From Mariannaea sp. PMI_226 (taxonomy: Eukaryota; Ascomycota; Sordariomycetes; Hypocreales; Nectriaceae), in NCBI GenBank assembly GCA_024336345.1, contig JANFOG010000002.1:186001-250000 (forward strand): DNA of 64,000 nucleotides, written 5' to 3'. The notes beneath the pieces were generated by a model. The model ran no database searches. It was not told where the DNA came from and worked only from the letters and a program-made list of their open reading frames with translations. Both the position numbers and the translations under genes were made by a program. Shown piece by piece: positions 33,924 to 47,850 of the stretch. Every line of letters starts with the position of its first letter. Position 1 is the first letter of the stretch.

Positions 33924-36900
33924 AGGGGCTATTTCTGCTGCCCTTTTCTTGCTTTGTTTTTCGCATGGCTGCATTGCCTATCTTGTACTTGTACGTTGGG
34001 TCGGAAGAGACCATGGCCTTGAACAGGTACCTGCAGATTGTGCAATACTTGATACCCCTCAAACCAGAAGAACTATAGCCACTTCAATGTTCGGCATGTT
34101 GATATCTAATTATATACTTGAAGAAAGATTGTTGCGTATTCGATTCTTGTCTCCCTGGTTGTGATGATGGTTAGGGTATATTTTCATATACTAAATTTTA
34201 GGCGAATATAGAGCGATGTTCACCTCGGATCAAATCTTAACATGGCGCCGCAACCGAAATGTTTCTTCAGAAGCAGACTTCTTGTTTGTCTTGGTCTGAA
34301 ATACGATGACAAAAGTGGCATTCTGGACGCTGTCTTTCTACCATGGACGATGTAGGAACAAGGTCTACAGGTCTTGTTCCAACCTCTCGAATGGGTCTTA
34401 CATTTCTTGGCACCATTGACGAGCTTCTCACGGGTTTGGCGGTGGCCTTATTGTAGCAGATACACGGCCATTAGAATACGCAAGGCTACTCTTACACCAA
34501 ATCTTCCTTTTTCCCAAGATCATTACAATATCGAAATGTCGTGAAGCCGCTTGGTCCATCAGTTCTCCATCTTGGATAGATGTCCGAGGCCTCAGGTGAG
34601 CATTCTTGGATACGAAAAGAACGACGACATTGCTGTATTTCCCCAGCATTGGATTCTTTGACATGACCAACTAGGCTGGCTCTCGACGTGACTACAGACG
34701 TCGTTTGCCAATCAACTTGGGGGTTTCGAAATCGTCTACCAACGAAAATTCGCTTGCCTGTGCCCAATCAATGGAGAATCGAGACCGTTTACGTAGACTA
34801 ACTAATTTACCGAACACAGGAATGTTACGGACAAATCTTGCAAGAGTTTTTGCTCAGCTGGAATGTTAATGACTTCTAATTGCCTCCAACGGCCTTGTCC
34901 GCTCCAGTCAATCGCGTTGTATTGCTATGGTACTAAATCAGACTACTGGTGGCAATTTTCAAGATCTCAATCTAACGTAATATTAACTATGAAGCAGAAA
35001 AAAAAACGAGTCCGATGAGCGATTTCTCAGAGAGCACCTCAATGGATGGTGCTCGTGTTGAACGCAAAGATCCTATTCGAGCTTCAACATTACATGACCA
35101 ATTTCTGATGAACACTAGCAAATCTTCAGATGACCGTGCAACTGATAGTCGAAAAACTTCTTCTGACCGACTCATCCACTTCACATGCTAGGTTGCATCC
35201 ATCCCCAATTCGACTGCGAGACATGCATCCCCAAAAACAGTGTGGTGGCGTGTGCAAACGGCGCCACGTCGTAGCGAATACCTCTTTTGGCCAGTATTCC
35301 TCAAGGCTCACAGTTCGCCACAAGACCAACTCCACTCCGTTTCTACCGTAACGAGAGACATGCAGGGCATCGGTATACCATAGTATTCAGAGGTGAGGAT
35401 GGGACCCCACAATTGAAATAGAGGTCCTGTTTTTGGCGCCCACCATTCTTGGCTGGACTGTCGCATTTGCGAGCGGTCCCATGCAAGTATACGGCGCAAT
35501 GAAACCCATCCCCATCCATCTCCATCCAACTCCATCCATCCCCTCCTCGCCTCCAACACACAGACCTGGCATTCGCTTGCGGTCTAGCTGAGTAGTTGTG
35601 GAAGGATACCGTGGTGGAGTAAGAGGAAGGGTGACTGAAGAAAGTGAAACCTCCGTATGGACCGTTTTCCTCGGGTTGCTAGTTCATGCGCGCCACCGTA
35701 TGCAAGGATACGGTAATGGTGTATCTTTGTTGCGGGCTACTGCGCCGCAAAAGACTTTTGAGTTGCTTGCGTCAAAAGGGTCCCGATGGATCTCGGAGCT
35801 GAGGCGTGGAGGTCTAGATTTGCATACTGCCCTTCGCCGCAACGATTATACATGATGGGTGAAGATAGCCATGAATATCCCCTATCGCACCGGTCAAACT
35901 GCAAACTCTTCAATAGTAGCAATGGAGTCCCTCTGGTCTGATGTTGGGTCCTAATTGTGTTAGCATACCGGAAAGGCGACTGGTTGATTGGATAATCAAA
36001 GACTCGAACGAAACAGGACGAATCTGCATATGCCGTGCAACGCGGCATGACACTGTCAGCAAGTCACACCACTCATAAACTACTGGCTAAGAGGTCCCAT
36101 CTCACTCTTAATAGTATGCTTCGAATAATTCGGTAGTAGTCGGCTCGAGAGCAGTTCCACTCCAATACGAGGATAGCAGTTGTTGTTGCTGTTGCCTTTG
36201 GTGTGGAGTTGAAGTTATCATATTGCAAAGGGAATATCGAAGACGACCAGAGATGAGCAAGAAAAGAATTGGCCTAGTGCGGCATCTGAAATTACCCCAC
36301 GAGACATGAGAACGAAGAAAAGAATAGGAATCTTATTTCTTTCCTGTTAAGGGTTTATTCGAGTATCGAAGGATCTGGTTGTAACTTCAGGCTGGAACTG
36401 GGCGCGAAATTCAACCACTACCAACTTGAATTGCGATAAATCCAACGAAGTTAACAAAGTGAACCTAAGCTCTTTCTGTTCGAAGCATTTTTCGAGGAAT
36501 CCAAACCTGATAGTCTGTTGGTTTGCGACAGTTCCGCTCTGGGCTCATTTCGCTAAGGCGAATAAGTTGCATCCTGCATACCTTACTAGACTTCTCTATC
36601 TGAACCCCTCTCCTCTCGACATTGGACTGGATAGTACGACTGATGGAGAAGGGCAGATTAGGCTATATTCGACCAACAGATGACATGTCACAGGACACTA
36701 TGCTATTGCGCGACAAAAGGATCAAGCCTCGTGATTACCGTCCAGAACTTGAGCTACACTCGCAGGCATATTGGAGCCGGCCATGATCCAATTCGGAATG
36801 ATAATTTCAGCCTTTGGGTCATATGGCCATTACCTGTGCAAGTCATGATAAACAGTCATCGCGGAGGTTGTAATTGTAACCTATCCGCATGCAATGTGCA

Positions 36901-38340
36901 GATATCTCAGGCCCTCGGACTCGGAGGGCAACGGCGGAATCCGACCGGTCAGGACGGACGAAACACAGAACTAACTCCCCAAAACGATCCTCTGCAGAGG
37001 ATTTGCAGATGCCTCGCAGGCATCTCGAGGCGTGACATATGTGCGTGCATGACAGGTGGTGAAGTCCATGTAGCATGACAGCGAGGCTCGGCACCCTGTA
37101 CTCTTATTCGCTGAGAACTCCTTCGGGTTTGTTTGACAGAGTACGGCACGGCGTGAAGAGAGGGAGAAGGTATCAAAGCAGTCGGGATGCAACCACAAAC
37201 CAAGGCCTCCCTCAATTTCCCCGCGTTTTCTTGCCGTGTAAAGGAATAAGCTGTTCATCCCGTGACGGTGAAATGCCAGCGTATTACACTGTCACATTGG
37301 TCGGGACATCCCGTGCATGTTGGGTTAGCCGCGGAGGTACTCGCGTCACCGTGATGATTAATGTTTACCATTCAACATCGACAAACCTGATATCGAAATG
37401 ATAAGAGCCAACCGAGTTTTGCATACTTCGCCGCCATGCCCATTCATGACATATAAGTTGCTACTACGGTAGCATCCCGCAATTTACGTAAAGATGGAAA
37501 TTAAAAGGACTCAAGCGACGACAAGTACACACAATAGTATTCCCCCGAACAACTAACAAAAGCGGGACTGTCAACTCTTTGATATCAAAATCGGGGCTAT
37601 TCTTGTTTAACCAGCTGCTGTTCTCCAGTAATTTGACCGGTCGTGCTAATGAGATTCGGATATCGTGCCCGTGGGCCCAAGGCAGCGGCGATGGCTCAAT
37701 CTACCTAGCATGTTAGATCAGCCTCCCCCTCCCCACCAGAATGAGACCAGAAGTGGCCTTATGCAGAGAGCTTGGACATTGCTCTGATTGCCCCCCCTGC
37801 CGCAATATCTAAGTATGGTCATGTATGGCACCGCACATATGCATGCAACTTAGTACGGTGACAGTCGCCTACATTGTACTGTAGACTCCGTAATCTGTAC
37901 GCTCGACCGACGACCTTGGATAAGGGCGCCCCAGAGAAACCCTACAAGATATGAATTAGACAAAACTAGGCGACCGAAACATGGGACTCCTCCCCCTCAT
38001 AGGAGGCCAAGAGGAGCTGAATTGACCCTGGTCAGGGCACACCGTGCCGCGCCATAAGCTACCTACAGTAGCTCAACTTTTCCCCAACTCGCTACGCGCA
38101 CAGCATCCACTAGAAACTGAGGGTGACGCGATACCAAGCATGCATGATACGTCATGTTGACTTCACAGTCATCCAACGACAGCCGGCACCATATGAGAAT
38201 AGCCATCAGAGAGATTGCGGTATATACTGATTAGTAGATCGGTAGAAAGAGAAAGCCATTTGTTGGAGAAAAAGGGGCACAACAGGCCAGAAAAAACAAA
38301 CAATTTAGGTCTCAAGCCATATAGATCCAAACGTGGTAAA
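33924..38340. other. Gene-poor interval, part 1
   Basis: After the permease 3' end (to about 34200) no gene is supported. Contains a CCAT-rich imperfect microsatellite at 35507-35542. Frames of 60-130 codons overlap each other on both strands without domain or splice support. Confidence 0.45.
35507..35542. repeat. Imperfect CCAT-rich microsatellite
   Basis: Repeated CCATCC/CCATCT/CCAACTCCATCC units. In the minus direction short frames read as Trp/Gly/Asp repeats, which are artefacts of the repeat. Confidence 0.6.
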
Positions 38341-38632
38341 AATTAGAGGGCAGCGTTCCTGGCGAGCCAGAGATCCCACTCCGTGGCGACTAGGTTTGTC
38401 TCCCGTGTGTCAACCCTTCATCAGCACCGGCGTCCATCCCGAATAAGCGTGGGCTCGTTCCATAGAGGTTCGAGCCCTCTCCGGAATCAGGGCAGAACAG
38501 TAAAGGTTTGCTGGAAAGGTAAAAGAGCAACAAAACAAAGGCAACTTCTTCGGAGTTTTGTTGCGCCATCAGGTTAGAAGATCAATAGATGGAATGTCAT
38601 CATTCTATCCTTATCTTGACCGATTTTACGAA

Positions 38633-38658
38633 GGGGGGAGGGAGGGGGTCACCCCTCC
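38633..38658 (+). repeat. G-run with overlapping hairpin
   Basis: G6-A-G3-A-G5 (38633-38648) has quadruplex potential. GGAGGGG (38641-38647) is also a perfect complement of CCCCTCC (38652-38658) with a 4-nt loop. The two structures are mutually exclusive. Confidence 0.5.
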
Positions 38659-41600
38659 AGAATGGACCCAAGTACTGTCGAATGCGCAAACACTGGCGAT
38701 CGAGCGGGGGTTATTCGACCACTTGTATCTCGCCGTCTCACCCCCTCTTTGTGAATTTAACGAGGGGGATACACCTCAGGGTGCCTTAGCTCTCACATGG
38801 AGGATGTACATATCCATGCGGGATTGCATGACCTTGCTATTTCGTCTCTACGTTTCACTCCGCATTCTCACCCGCATGGGGTAGCTTGAACCCCAAACCT
38901 CTTTGATATCGGGGAAGCAAACAAGTCAGACACCGCCTCGAAACTTGGGGGAGTGCATGGGGCATTAGGGTCAGGATGGGTGGTTGAGATACTCGTTTTG
39001 GCGTTTTTAGCAGATACCTGGAGGCGGGGGGGTTGCCCCCCTCACGCACTGGAGAACCTAAACCCTTGCAATGGCTGCGTGGACTGGCTTATGGAGGGCA
39101 AAGTGGGAAAAAGATAGCTCTCACCGGTTTAGGAGCTGGGGTTTGCCCCAGGCTCGTAATGATTTGATTGTTGGTCATCCTCATATCATGCTGCATCAAA
39201 GGTGCGCCAATGGGCTCCAGAGCACAGATGCATTGTAACTCATCCGTCAAACAAAATAAAAAAAGAACCATGTCCATACCCCTCTCTCCTAGTACTCAAT
39301 CTGTACTACTCCAAACGTATCCTCTCCTTCAATACGACTCATCGGCTACGCCTCAAGAGGTTCATTGCGGCTGGAGCACCAATTTAGTCGAGGCAGGGGG
39401 AGAAGATCATCCATACGTCGATCACGGGCGACGTGCCCGCCCTCCCAAATTTCTCATGCTGGTACTCCTACTTTGAAACAAGTGCCATCGGCACTGAGCT
39501 GAGTGTACTTTTAACCTGGCAAGCTATCGAATTGCTGTTACATCTAAGAGGTGGAGTATTATAGTACGGACAGGGGGGAGGGGCTATTCCCTGTATGAGA
39601 ATCTAAGCAGAGCAAAATAGTGAGACATTCCCCCAACCTATTCCTGGTAGAGGGGATGAGAGGACCTGGATAGATGTTCCAGGCCACTGATACTATATTC
39701 CTCGTGGCTCTTGATTATTCTGGCAACAATTGGAGTAGTTCTGTTGGCTGGTGGTTGACGCTGATCGCACCAAGTCGCTCCACCGACTCCAAAATAGGAT
39801 GCCGCGGAACATCCGGAAAGTATGAGGCTCTTCACTGGAAGCGAAGATAGGCGGATGTCAGGTATGTCAGCAGAAGCAAAATGGAAACTCAAGCGGCTAA
39901 AAAGAAGAGGAAGAAGAAGAAGAGAAAAACATAAAAGAAGTGCAGCTTGTATTGCTATCTATCTATTTCAACCATGATAAAAAGCTTGAAGCCTATTAAA
40001 TCCCATATCGGCCAACTACAAGGTTTGGTTCCCTTGAAGGAGGGGAATTGATTGGCGATTCATGGGCTCTCTATTCCGTACTATCGCTCTCACACCCCCT
40101 CCTTCTTAGAGGTCGACGCGACCTTGCACACGCAAGACCTTTGCGAATGGCACTTTCGGCACAGCGTTGCAGGCGCTTTTTTTTTGGCGGGCTAGACTGG
40201 GTCTTCGATGGATGGTACTGTCGGACTGGGGCTGGGGGACTTGTCGAGACCAGTGCCGTACAGTTGTGATGGCCCTTGGGGTCAATGGATGGTTGGGCAC
40301 TGCAAAGTTGCATCTTACACCGGGGATGCGCTTGGGCTTCAGGAGGGTGTGTCTATGATTGCGACCGGTGAAGAAAGCTTTCCCATCTCGATTTCGACCT
40401 GCAATTGGCAATTGCACTGGAGAGTTGGGGTCCAGTTTTGATACTGTCGCCCAGTGAGCCCTCCGACTATCCTTCATGTGCAAAGGGTCCCGAAAAGGGT
40501 ATTGTGTGATCGACGGGTTGCAACTCGTCTGTCTGAAGGGGAAAGATGGAGAGAAAATCATGAGGTTTGCGATGAGAACGTGGGCTCATCCCGGAGTTGC
40601 TAAAGCACAACCACCCAGGTTAAGCCCGGAGAGCCGTCTTTCGTGGTTACGTCTTGTTGTGGTATCCGGCATGATAATCAGGGGTCGCCCATCCGGTAAT
40701 GCATTCACGGGTGCTCTTAGCTGCAAAGCTCACAGCACACTGAAAGATTTCAATAACCATTGACCAGGCCACAGAGAAGTACAAGGGGTAGGAAGAGTGC
40801 GGAATGGCATCGCGAGATTCGCCTTGGCAGAGGCGGAAACGGGATCGGATCATGGCATCCCACGCCGCTTGAGCCATCAGATCATGGCACTTGGCGAGCT
40901 CCTATTCTGTACGGAGGAATGGATCCCCCTCCCCCTTCTTCAGGTGTTATGGAGCGCTTGGCGAAGCAGATATGCCGCAATGTGAGGCAGCGACCAAGAA
41001 GCCTCATTTGCGCCACGTCCGACGCGGAGGTTTTTGGCGTAGCTTTCTTGGTGGGAGGAAAGAAGGTGGACCAAGTGCAACATGATAACACCATCTTCAG
41101 GCTACCAGTGGCGAGAATACAGATGAAGGGTAGGCGGAGACTATCGTCCTACTTATCTGGCTCTTGGTGGTTGATGATGCCGATCCTAGGGCTTTCAGTA
41201 GCCAGTTGTAACCAGAAGGACAGACATGATGATGCCAGCAAAACAGAAGCCACATGTGAAGGCTATGAGAACGAGGCTACCGTTGAGATATCCAGTAATG
41301 CATAACATAATGGGAAACTTCATTGATTTCCTTAAAGCATGGCTTAAATCGAAACAGGAAGCGAACCCGGTTGGTTCACCACTGGCACAATGATGGCGTC
41401 TTTTCGTACCCATTTTCATGCACACGTTCGGATGGAAAGTAGGCAAGTCTGGACAGTACAAATAGGATATTTCACTCATTGAGGATAATATCACGCACTA
41501 ATAGCTTTGCACGGACGGGCTGAACTTGGTTCCCTTTTTCGATCCATATTGCTCTCGACTTCAGGGCGGGGATAGAAATGCTAGCTAGTACTTGAGGGGT

Positions 41601-42333
41601 TATAGGACTAGGAAGTGGACGCGAACACAGAGGGTACAGGTCACGGACATGTTCTTGAAGAGGTTGGTTGAGAGGAGAGGAGGTGGCAACAGCGGCAATG
41701 CAGGTAATGCCATGTTTGAGGGTTGGTTCACAGTTAACCGCTGTCCTGATGGATGCGACAGCACTAGAGACTGGAGAGTAAAGAGTCGCAGCCAAAAACA
41801 AACCGATGTGCCATACATATGAGACACAGCCGACATGAGCAAAGGCAGTATCAACAGCCTGCACACACCGCTTTTGTTTTGCAGTGAAACAGAAGGTAGA
41901 AGATGGTTGGATGTGAGAGCCAGAGAAAGTGTGAGTGTGAGTAGTATGTGTGTAGGAGGCATATCGGCTTGGTGAGGTTCAAGCCCTTGGGCCATGTTAG
42001 CAGCAAATCACAAGATATGGTATCAGCCATCTCCTGCATCTCGGTGAACGGATTGCCTCATCCCTGTACCATGCCACGCCTCTTTCTTGAGCAGGGATGC
42101 CAGCTTGAGTGGACGAGGCAATCTTTCCCAGGTTCAGCCAATGAAAGCCGCCAGGCCATTGGCCAGTTTTTGAAGTTGCATCGAGGCACGCATGGGCTAA
42201 AAGAGGGGCGAGGATATGCCAATGCAGAAGCTCGAACCTTGTTTTCTTTTTTTTCTACCTCTTCTTGGTCCTTTTTTTTTTGGGTCTTTATTTGGGTCAT
42301 TATTATGTATACAGCATTGGTGTGTGCACAAAG

Positions 42334-42370
42334 CTCCCCCCTCCCCTCCTCCCCCTCCTCCACTCCTCCC
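42334..42370 (-). repeat. C/T tract (minus-strand G-runs)
   Basis: Nearly pure pyrimidine: C6, C4, C5 and CC runs separated by single T or CT. The minus strand carries GGAGGGGGAGGAGGGGAGGG-like runs with quadruplex or triplex potential. Confidence 0.5.
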
Positions 42371-44430
42371 ATCTTTTGTTGAGAGATACGCGGGGGATAA
42401 GCGTTGTGAAGACCGATGAGGCTTGTGCGTCGTGGCTCTGACAAGCCGCATTGTGGCCCGAATAACAGGACATACTACTATGTAATCTATATGTACGGAT
42501 GACATTGCCTGTGGGGAGAGTGCCCGGAGATGTATCTACAAAGGATGGCACCGGTGCTACGGGAGCGACAGATATGGATAGCTTTATCTTGGTGGGTTTT
42601 TCTCAGGCATTGGATGGGTATTCGAGGGGGTTTTCTGCTTGGTCCTTTTGGATTGAGCTGCCGCCCCTTTGCTATCTCTTCACAACTTTCAGACAAACAT
42701 CCAAAAAGGAACATATAGATTAGGCCTTTTCTTGCAGCGCCACATCTTAGCACTTCCGGTCTCGTTCGCACCCATAGACGACACTGATCTGCCGATTGCA
42801 GCAAGTACTGTAAGTCAATCAGCAGCCACACTCTCCTCTCCCAACTCCGGCATCTCTATGCCGATAAGCAAGTACACTCAGTGCTGCGCAATAATGGGAG
42901 GGAACAGGTTTCCCTTCTAAACTGATGGGCACACGGGCCCATTCGTTTGCGCATGATTCGTCGGTTTAGGTTGCCCCCCTCCCTCCCCATGGCCGGCATA
43001 AGGTGTGTGTGATTCCTCATCCGTCGGTACCGCTGCCGACTACCTTGACTTCCAACTGCTGCAAGTTAGCACAACACCTTCTCTGCCCATCATACGACAA
43101 GGGTGCTTAAAAGGGGGGGGAGAGGAGAAGAGTGGTCGGTCGATGGGTGCTGGCAAGAGCAGCGTCTGCCGAGACACGAGAAGCGTAAGCAGTGGCGCTA
43201 GGGTTGAGATGATCAACGAAGCGAGCTCTGTTTCGACCCGCGGGCTCGGTGCCTCCCGCTCCGTCTTGGAATGGAGTAGGAGAATTTGCGCAGCCCGAAG
43301 TTGCCACTACGTATTCGCGAAAATAGGCACAAGATGGTACAATTCAATTTTGCCTTTCTTGAGTAGAGTTACATAGAAGGCTACATCGCTCTATTGCAAG
43401 ACTCTTCCTTCATTTACTTATTATGATGCACAGTCCGTTGAAAATGCGACGCCCGCCCACGGCGGCTCGATGCGATAACACACAGCCACCGTCAGATAAA
43501 AGTCATCATGCTGGCAAGTGTGGCAGATGAACAAAAGACCAGCTTGACTTCCACCCCCCGGGGAAGCTTTCTGCATGATTATTCCTATGACGCGAGTTGG
43601 GCGTGTAAATTCATCAACCACATACCCTTGCCTTGTACAAGTGCAGCCACTGTGGAATTAAATATTAACCCTCAGTAACCAAGTGTGGTACAGTTTTGTA
43701 GCTCACCCTCGCACTACAAATTAAACATTGCGTATCCATCAATGAGTAAATATGCACGGAGTATTGATGCTCACTTTCATTGTTGGGGATTCCGCCATGT
43801 TGAGCGGCAGGACCGAGCAATTGCAAGGATCTAGAGCATCCACTCGAAACCAAAATGATCTGCTTCAGGCTACGACAGGAAAGCAGCAGCGCGCGGTTGC
43901 ATCAGAAGCCGACCTTCGCAGGGGTGATAAACAGGGCTGGGTTTTGGAGGCTTTGATCAAGTTAGCTTTGGGTAGGTTTGGGACAGGGGGTGTACGATGC
44001 ACTACGCACACAACGCTTGCGAGGCCCCCAAATAAGTGAAATACACAGATAGTGGCGATTAGAAAAAATTAAACAAGTCTCTAGGCAGCACGATATAATC
44101 AGAGTTTCTAGTGGTATTTTGTAGAAACAGTTGTTTCCGACACCTGTCGCAGGCAAAACAGCATTATCGTAGATTCAACTTTACTTCAACCCTGCGTCTC
44201 CCATCAGATCATGTATCTTCAGTGCGCTGCGCTGCCAAGGTTTATACTCTGGCCAACCTGGATGCAGGATCGCAGCACATTGCACCACGAGCTGCACTGT
44301 ACGGCAACCCAGGTCTCGGTACAGTACATGCACAACGTTGGTGCAGGAGGAGTCAGTTCTATAAGAACTTATGATAAGCCAATGCCGTGGTGCGCCGAGA
44401 ACCTCATGATCCTCGCCTCCTAGCGTTCCG

Positions 44431-47400
44431 GCAGGGCTGGATTTTTTTTTCCCTTCCCGATCTTTCCTTTGCGTGTCTTTTCTCCCCCTTTTCTTTTTGG
44501 TGTTGGTTTGTCGTCAAACTTGTTGGGCCGTCGTTCTTCTCGTAATTGGTCTTTTAGACTTTGATTCCTCTTTTTCTGTCTTGGCTTCTCTACTTTAATT
44601 CACCATCCCATCGCTCTGTGCGTTTAGCTCCAGTTAGTGTCCGCCACTTGCTAGAAGCCAACAAAAAAAAGGGCCCGAGAGTGGAAGCCCTTTATCTCTC
44701 CCTTTTACAGTTTTTTTTTAGGTGGCGTTGACACATCGCAAATGTGTATGTAGTTTGTGTTTAGCTGCCGTCAGTGGTCTGTAGAGGGTGAATAAAAAAA
44801 CGAAAAAGTCCACAGACCCCCACTAATGGGGATTTTGTGATTCCAAGTCTCGATGTTGAGATCAGATGGATGGGCACTGCATGCAATCTTGACATGGTAT
44901 TACAAAGAACAGCACAGTGGTCATCAAGTGTCTTAAAAAAAGCAAAAAAACGAGAAAAGAGGAAAAAGAAACAAAGGGAATTCCAAAAATGGAAGTTAAT
45001 TTCAACGGTCGGCGAGGTATCGTGGGACATCAGATCATGTTAATCCATTGGCTCGATGCATCTTCAAAGTCTTAAACATCTCCATTGATGATCCTCGGTC
45101 ATTAGAGTCAGAATACTGGGAACAGGATGCACAAAAGATGCAGCTCCATTCTCCATTATCGTGCTTTTTTTTTTTTTACTGACCCCCACCCCCTGTAAAC
45201 TTCGCCGGCACTAAAAAGTTGTTAGGGAAACGCCGGTACTCTTGTAGCACTGTACGTACAGTGTGCATCTTTCATGAGCGACAAGCGCGCCGAAGGTGAT
45301 GACCGCTCTCCACCATGACTATGCCTTAGTAAGGGGCATTGACGATGATATGATGATTTTGATCTGGTCCCATATTCCGCTCGATGCTTGCCGCTTCAAA
45401 GCTCAAAATCGAGGCCCCCTCACGGCTCCATCCAGCCCATGAGAGTATCGTGAGACAATGGGCGCTGTCATCTTCATGAAGGACGGAACGGGTAGAGGAG
45501 AAAATCAATCAGCATTCCTCCCCCCGTAAAGATTGCACATCAGGTGGTCCTATCTATCCGTTGCCCTGTCAGATCGCAGGTATGCGCTGAACATCGAAAA
45601 GCTCAAAAAAGACCCCCATGGGCTTCAGCTTCAATTTTGTCGCAATACCAGTTGCAACATTGTGTAATCTGTGGAAGAAAAAAAAAAGAGCTTCATCGAG
45701 TGTGGCTTGTCCTTATCCAGAGCTGGCGGGGCCGACGACACAAGCCAAGAGGAGCTCAAAGCCAGGGAGTCAGCCAAGGCCACAAGCCCGGACAAAGTAT
45801 TCTTGGTAAGAAGCTAAACTCTCCTGGTGCGATTTTTTTGCACATCAATACGGCGGAGGGTGTGGGCTTGTGGACGATTGGCTGCAGCTGTGCGTTCGCC
45901 TGCTTGCGAGATAGGAGCCGCCAAAGACCAGGGCCGTGAGCGTTGAGATCGGGGAGCTAGGGGACCAGGGGTTGGAGAGTGGCTCGACCACTCAACGCTC
46001 CCTGTCCTCGTGCAGTGCCGTACATACTGGCAGAGGCAGAGGAGCTGCGTGCGATAAAACAGGGGAGCGAAACGGAGGACAAAAGAGGGCACACAGGGCT
46101 CAACTCGATGTTGCACATGCATTGAGATGCGACCAAAAATCCGGAGCATTCCTCCCCCCTGGATGTAATAAGGCGGCCCCCTCTTTCTTCCCCCCACGAA
46201 GTAAAAGCCCACGCTTGCGGTCAGGCTTCTGGTTAAGCCTGGTTACCAGGTCCAGGTCTGCGCGACACATTCTGAGACAGGTCACGAACTCTCTTGTCTT
46301 GTTTTGCTTTCCTGTTCGCATCTGTTGAAAAACTGCAAGATCTAGGAACAGCTCGGCGCCGCTAGGTTCCAGAACCAACCGAAGCCCAATCCCGTCCATC
46401 CATACGATACAGTAGTGCAAATAGGTCTCACGCAGCTGACCCCAAAGCATTGGGCAGTTCTGGTGGGTGGTGAGACAAGGGAAGATATGGGCGCGTGGTT
46501 TCTACGACGACTACGTCATTGCCAACGTTAGAGGGGAACGCCCATCAGCCGACATGCATGAGGGCTTGCAGAGGACCTCACTCACTGGAGCAAGCTTGGG
46601 GGACATGGCGCCAGTTGACCGACAATTTCCACGCAATGGTCGATTCTTCATTCATTCACACGGACAAATCGCACGATTTGGAGGTACAATGGCAATTATG
46701 ATTATTGATACCTGCCAGCTTGTTTGACTCCTCAGTATGACTCTAGAAGGGACAGTGCCCCAGAAGAAATAGCGGATGTCTCGTCAGGAGAGCAATTGTT
46801 CAAATGTGCACGGTTGGTTTCTTCAATGGCCGTGTGTTGGCTAACGCCGGTCGTGGCTGGTTTGAGAAAAGGGGGGGAGTTCGTCTCCCACATCTTTCCA
46901 GATCGACGCCTTGCAATGGGATGCATCATGAGGCTGTAACTGACTCCTGTGATGCCAGTGAGAAGCAGCAATGGCCAAACATCAAGAGTCGTTTCGTCTT
47001 CCCGTCTTACGGCTCCAGCTACTTGACTGCTTTTACCAGGCAATTGTCACTTTCTGGTGTAGCGCCGGCAAGTCTACCGGCCTTGTTGAAGGCGATACTT
47101 TACGGCGGACTGGGCCTTGGAGGCGGATTCGGCGCATCCGGGAGCGCTGGCAGGTGTGCACTGTACTTACGTACAGTCTGTTTGTCTGTATGGAGGAGGA
47201 AACAGGGCAGACGTACGTACCGTATGTATGTATGTCTATTACCACGGTATTCATGTCATGGTGGGTAACGCAGGCACCCAAGCAAGGCACTTAGAGGAAC
47301 TCGTGCCCCACTCCGCTCCCATCGAGATGACTGAAGTGCTCAACTCCAACTCCAAATCCAGCAGACAAGCTTTCAACAAGGCAGCTCGTTGATTCTGCTT

Positions 47401-47850
47401 TCTGCGTTTTGCTGCATTCGATGCCGGAATACGGAGCATATACTCTTTCAAACGTTTTTGCTGCTCCTGGCCGCACTCGCATCCATTCCGTCTCCACTAG
47501 ACCTCCCGCCGAGAACTGCCCAAAGACAGAAACGATACTACCAACCAGCACAAAAATACATACGGATAACGACACAGCACCATCTTCCCCAACATTCCTC
47601 CCACCCCCCCAAAAGAGACGCACGCAACCATCCACGCACACTCCCTCCTCCACGTTCCCACTTCGCCCATGCCCGCCACACCCAGCACCATGCCTATTTC
47701 TGCGACGGTCTGCATAGGTTGCGCACCAAGAATGCGCCAAACGAGCTCTGACCAAGCGCCACCCCCCTGTTGGTGTCCTGTATCACACACCAAAGAATAG
47801 GAATGGGCAAGGGCAAAAAATTTCGATTGAAAAAAAAAGACATCACTATG
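44431..47850. other. Gene-poor interval, part 3
   Basis: No supported gene. Composition is uneven: T-rich tracts at 44441-44620, an A-rich segment at 44935-44985 and a T-run at 45165-45178. A short GTAC/GTAT-rich stretch lies at 47211-47235. Frames at 46804-47268 and 47291-47755 overlap on opposite strands and lack domains. Confidence 0.45.

Larger units (their letters stand above)
38341..44430. other. Gene-poor interval, part 2
   Basis: No supported gene. Notable items are the G-run/hairpin at 38633-38658, a tRNA-like B-box near 38467 that could not be built into a full tRNA, and a C/T tract at 42334-42370. The longest frame, 181 codons at 40760-41305, has no recognisable domain and no helpful flanking signals. 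Confidence 0.45.

Noticed and set aside
38356..38490. tRNA-like T-arm (AGAGG-TTCGAGC-CCTCT) with partly matching acceptor strands
   Set aside because: The T-arm and B-box look good, but no A-box, D-arm or 7-nt anticodon loop could be built, and the acceptor match (GTTCCTG / CCGGAAT) has a mismatch at an implausible spacing of about 130 bases.
40760..41305. 181-codon open frame in the gene-poor interval
   Set aside because: No domain, no biased composition and no splice partners; overlapping frames on the other strand are nearly as long.
46804..47755. 154-codon frames on opposite strands
   Set aside because: Low-complexity and repeat-driven; no domains and poor start contexts.
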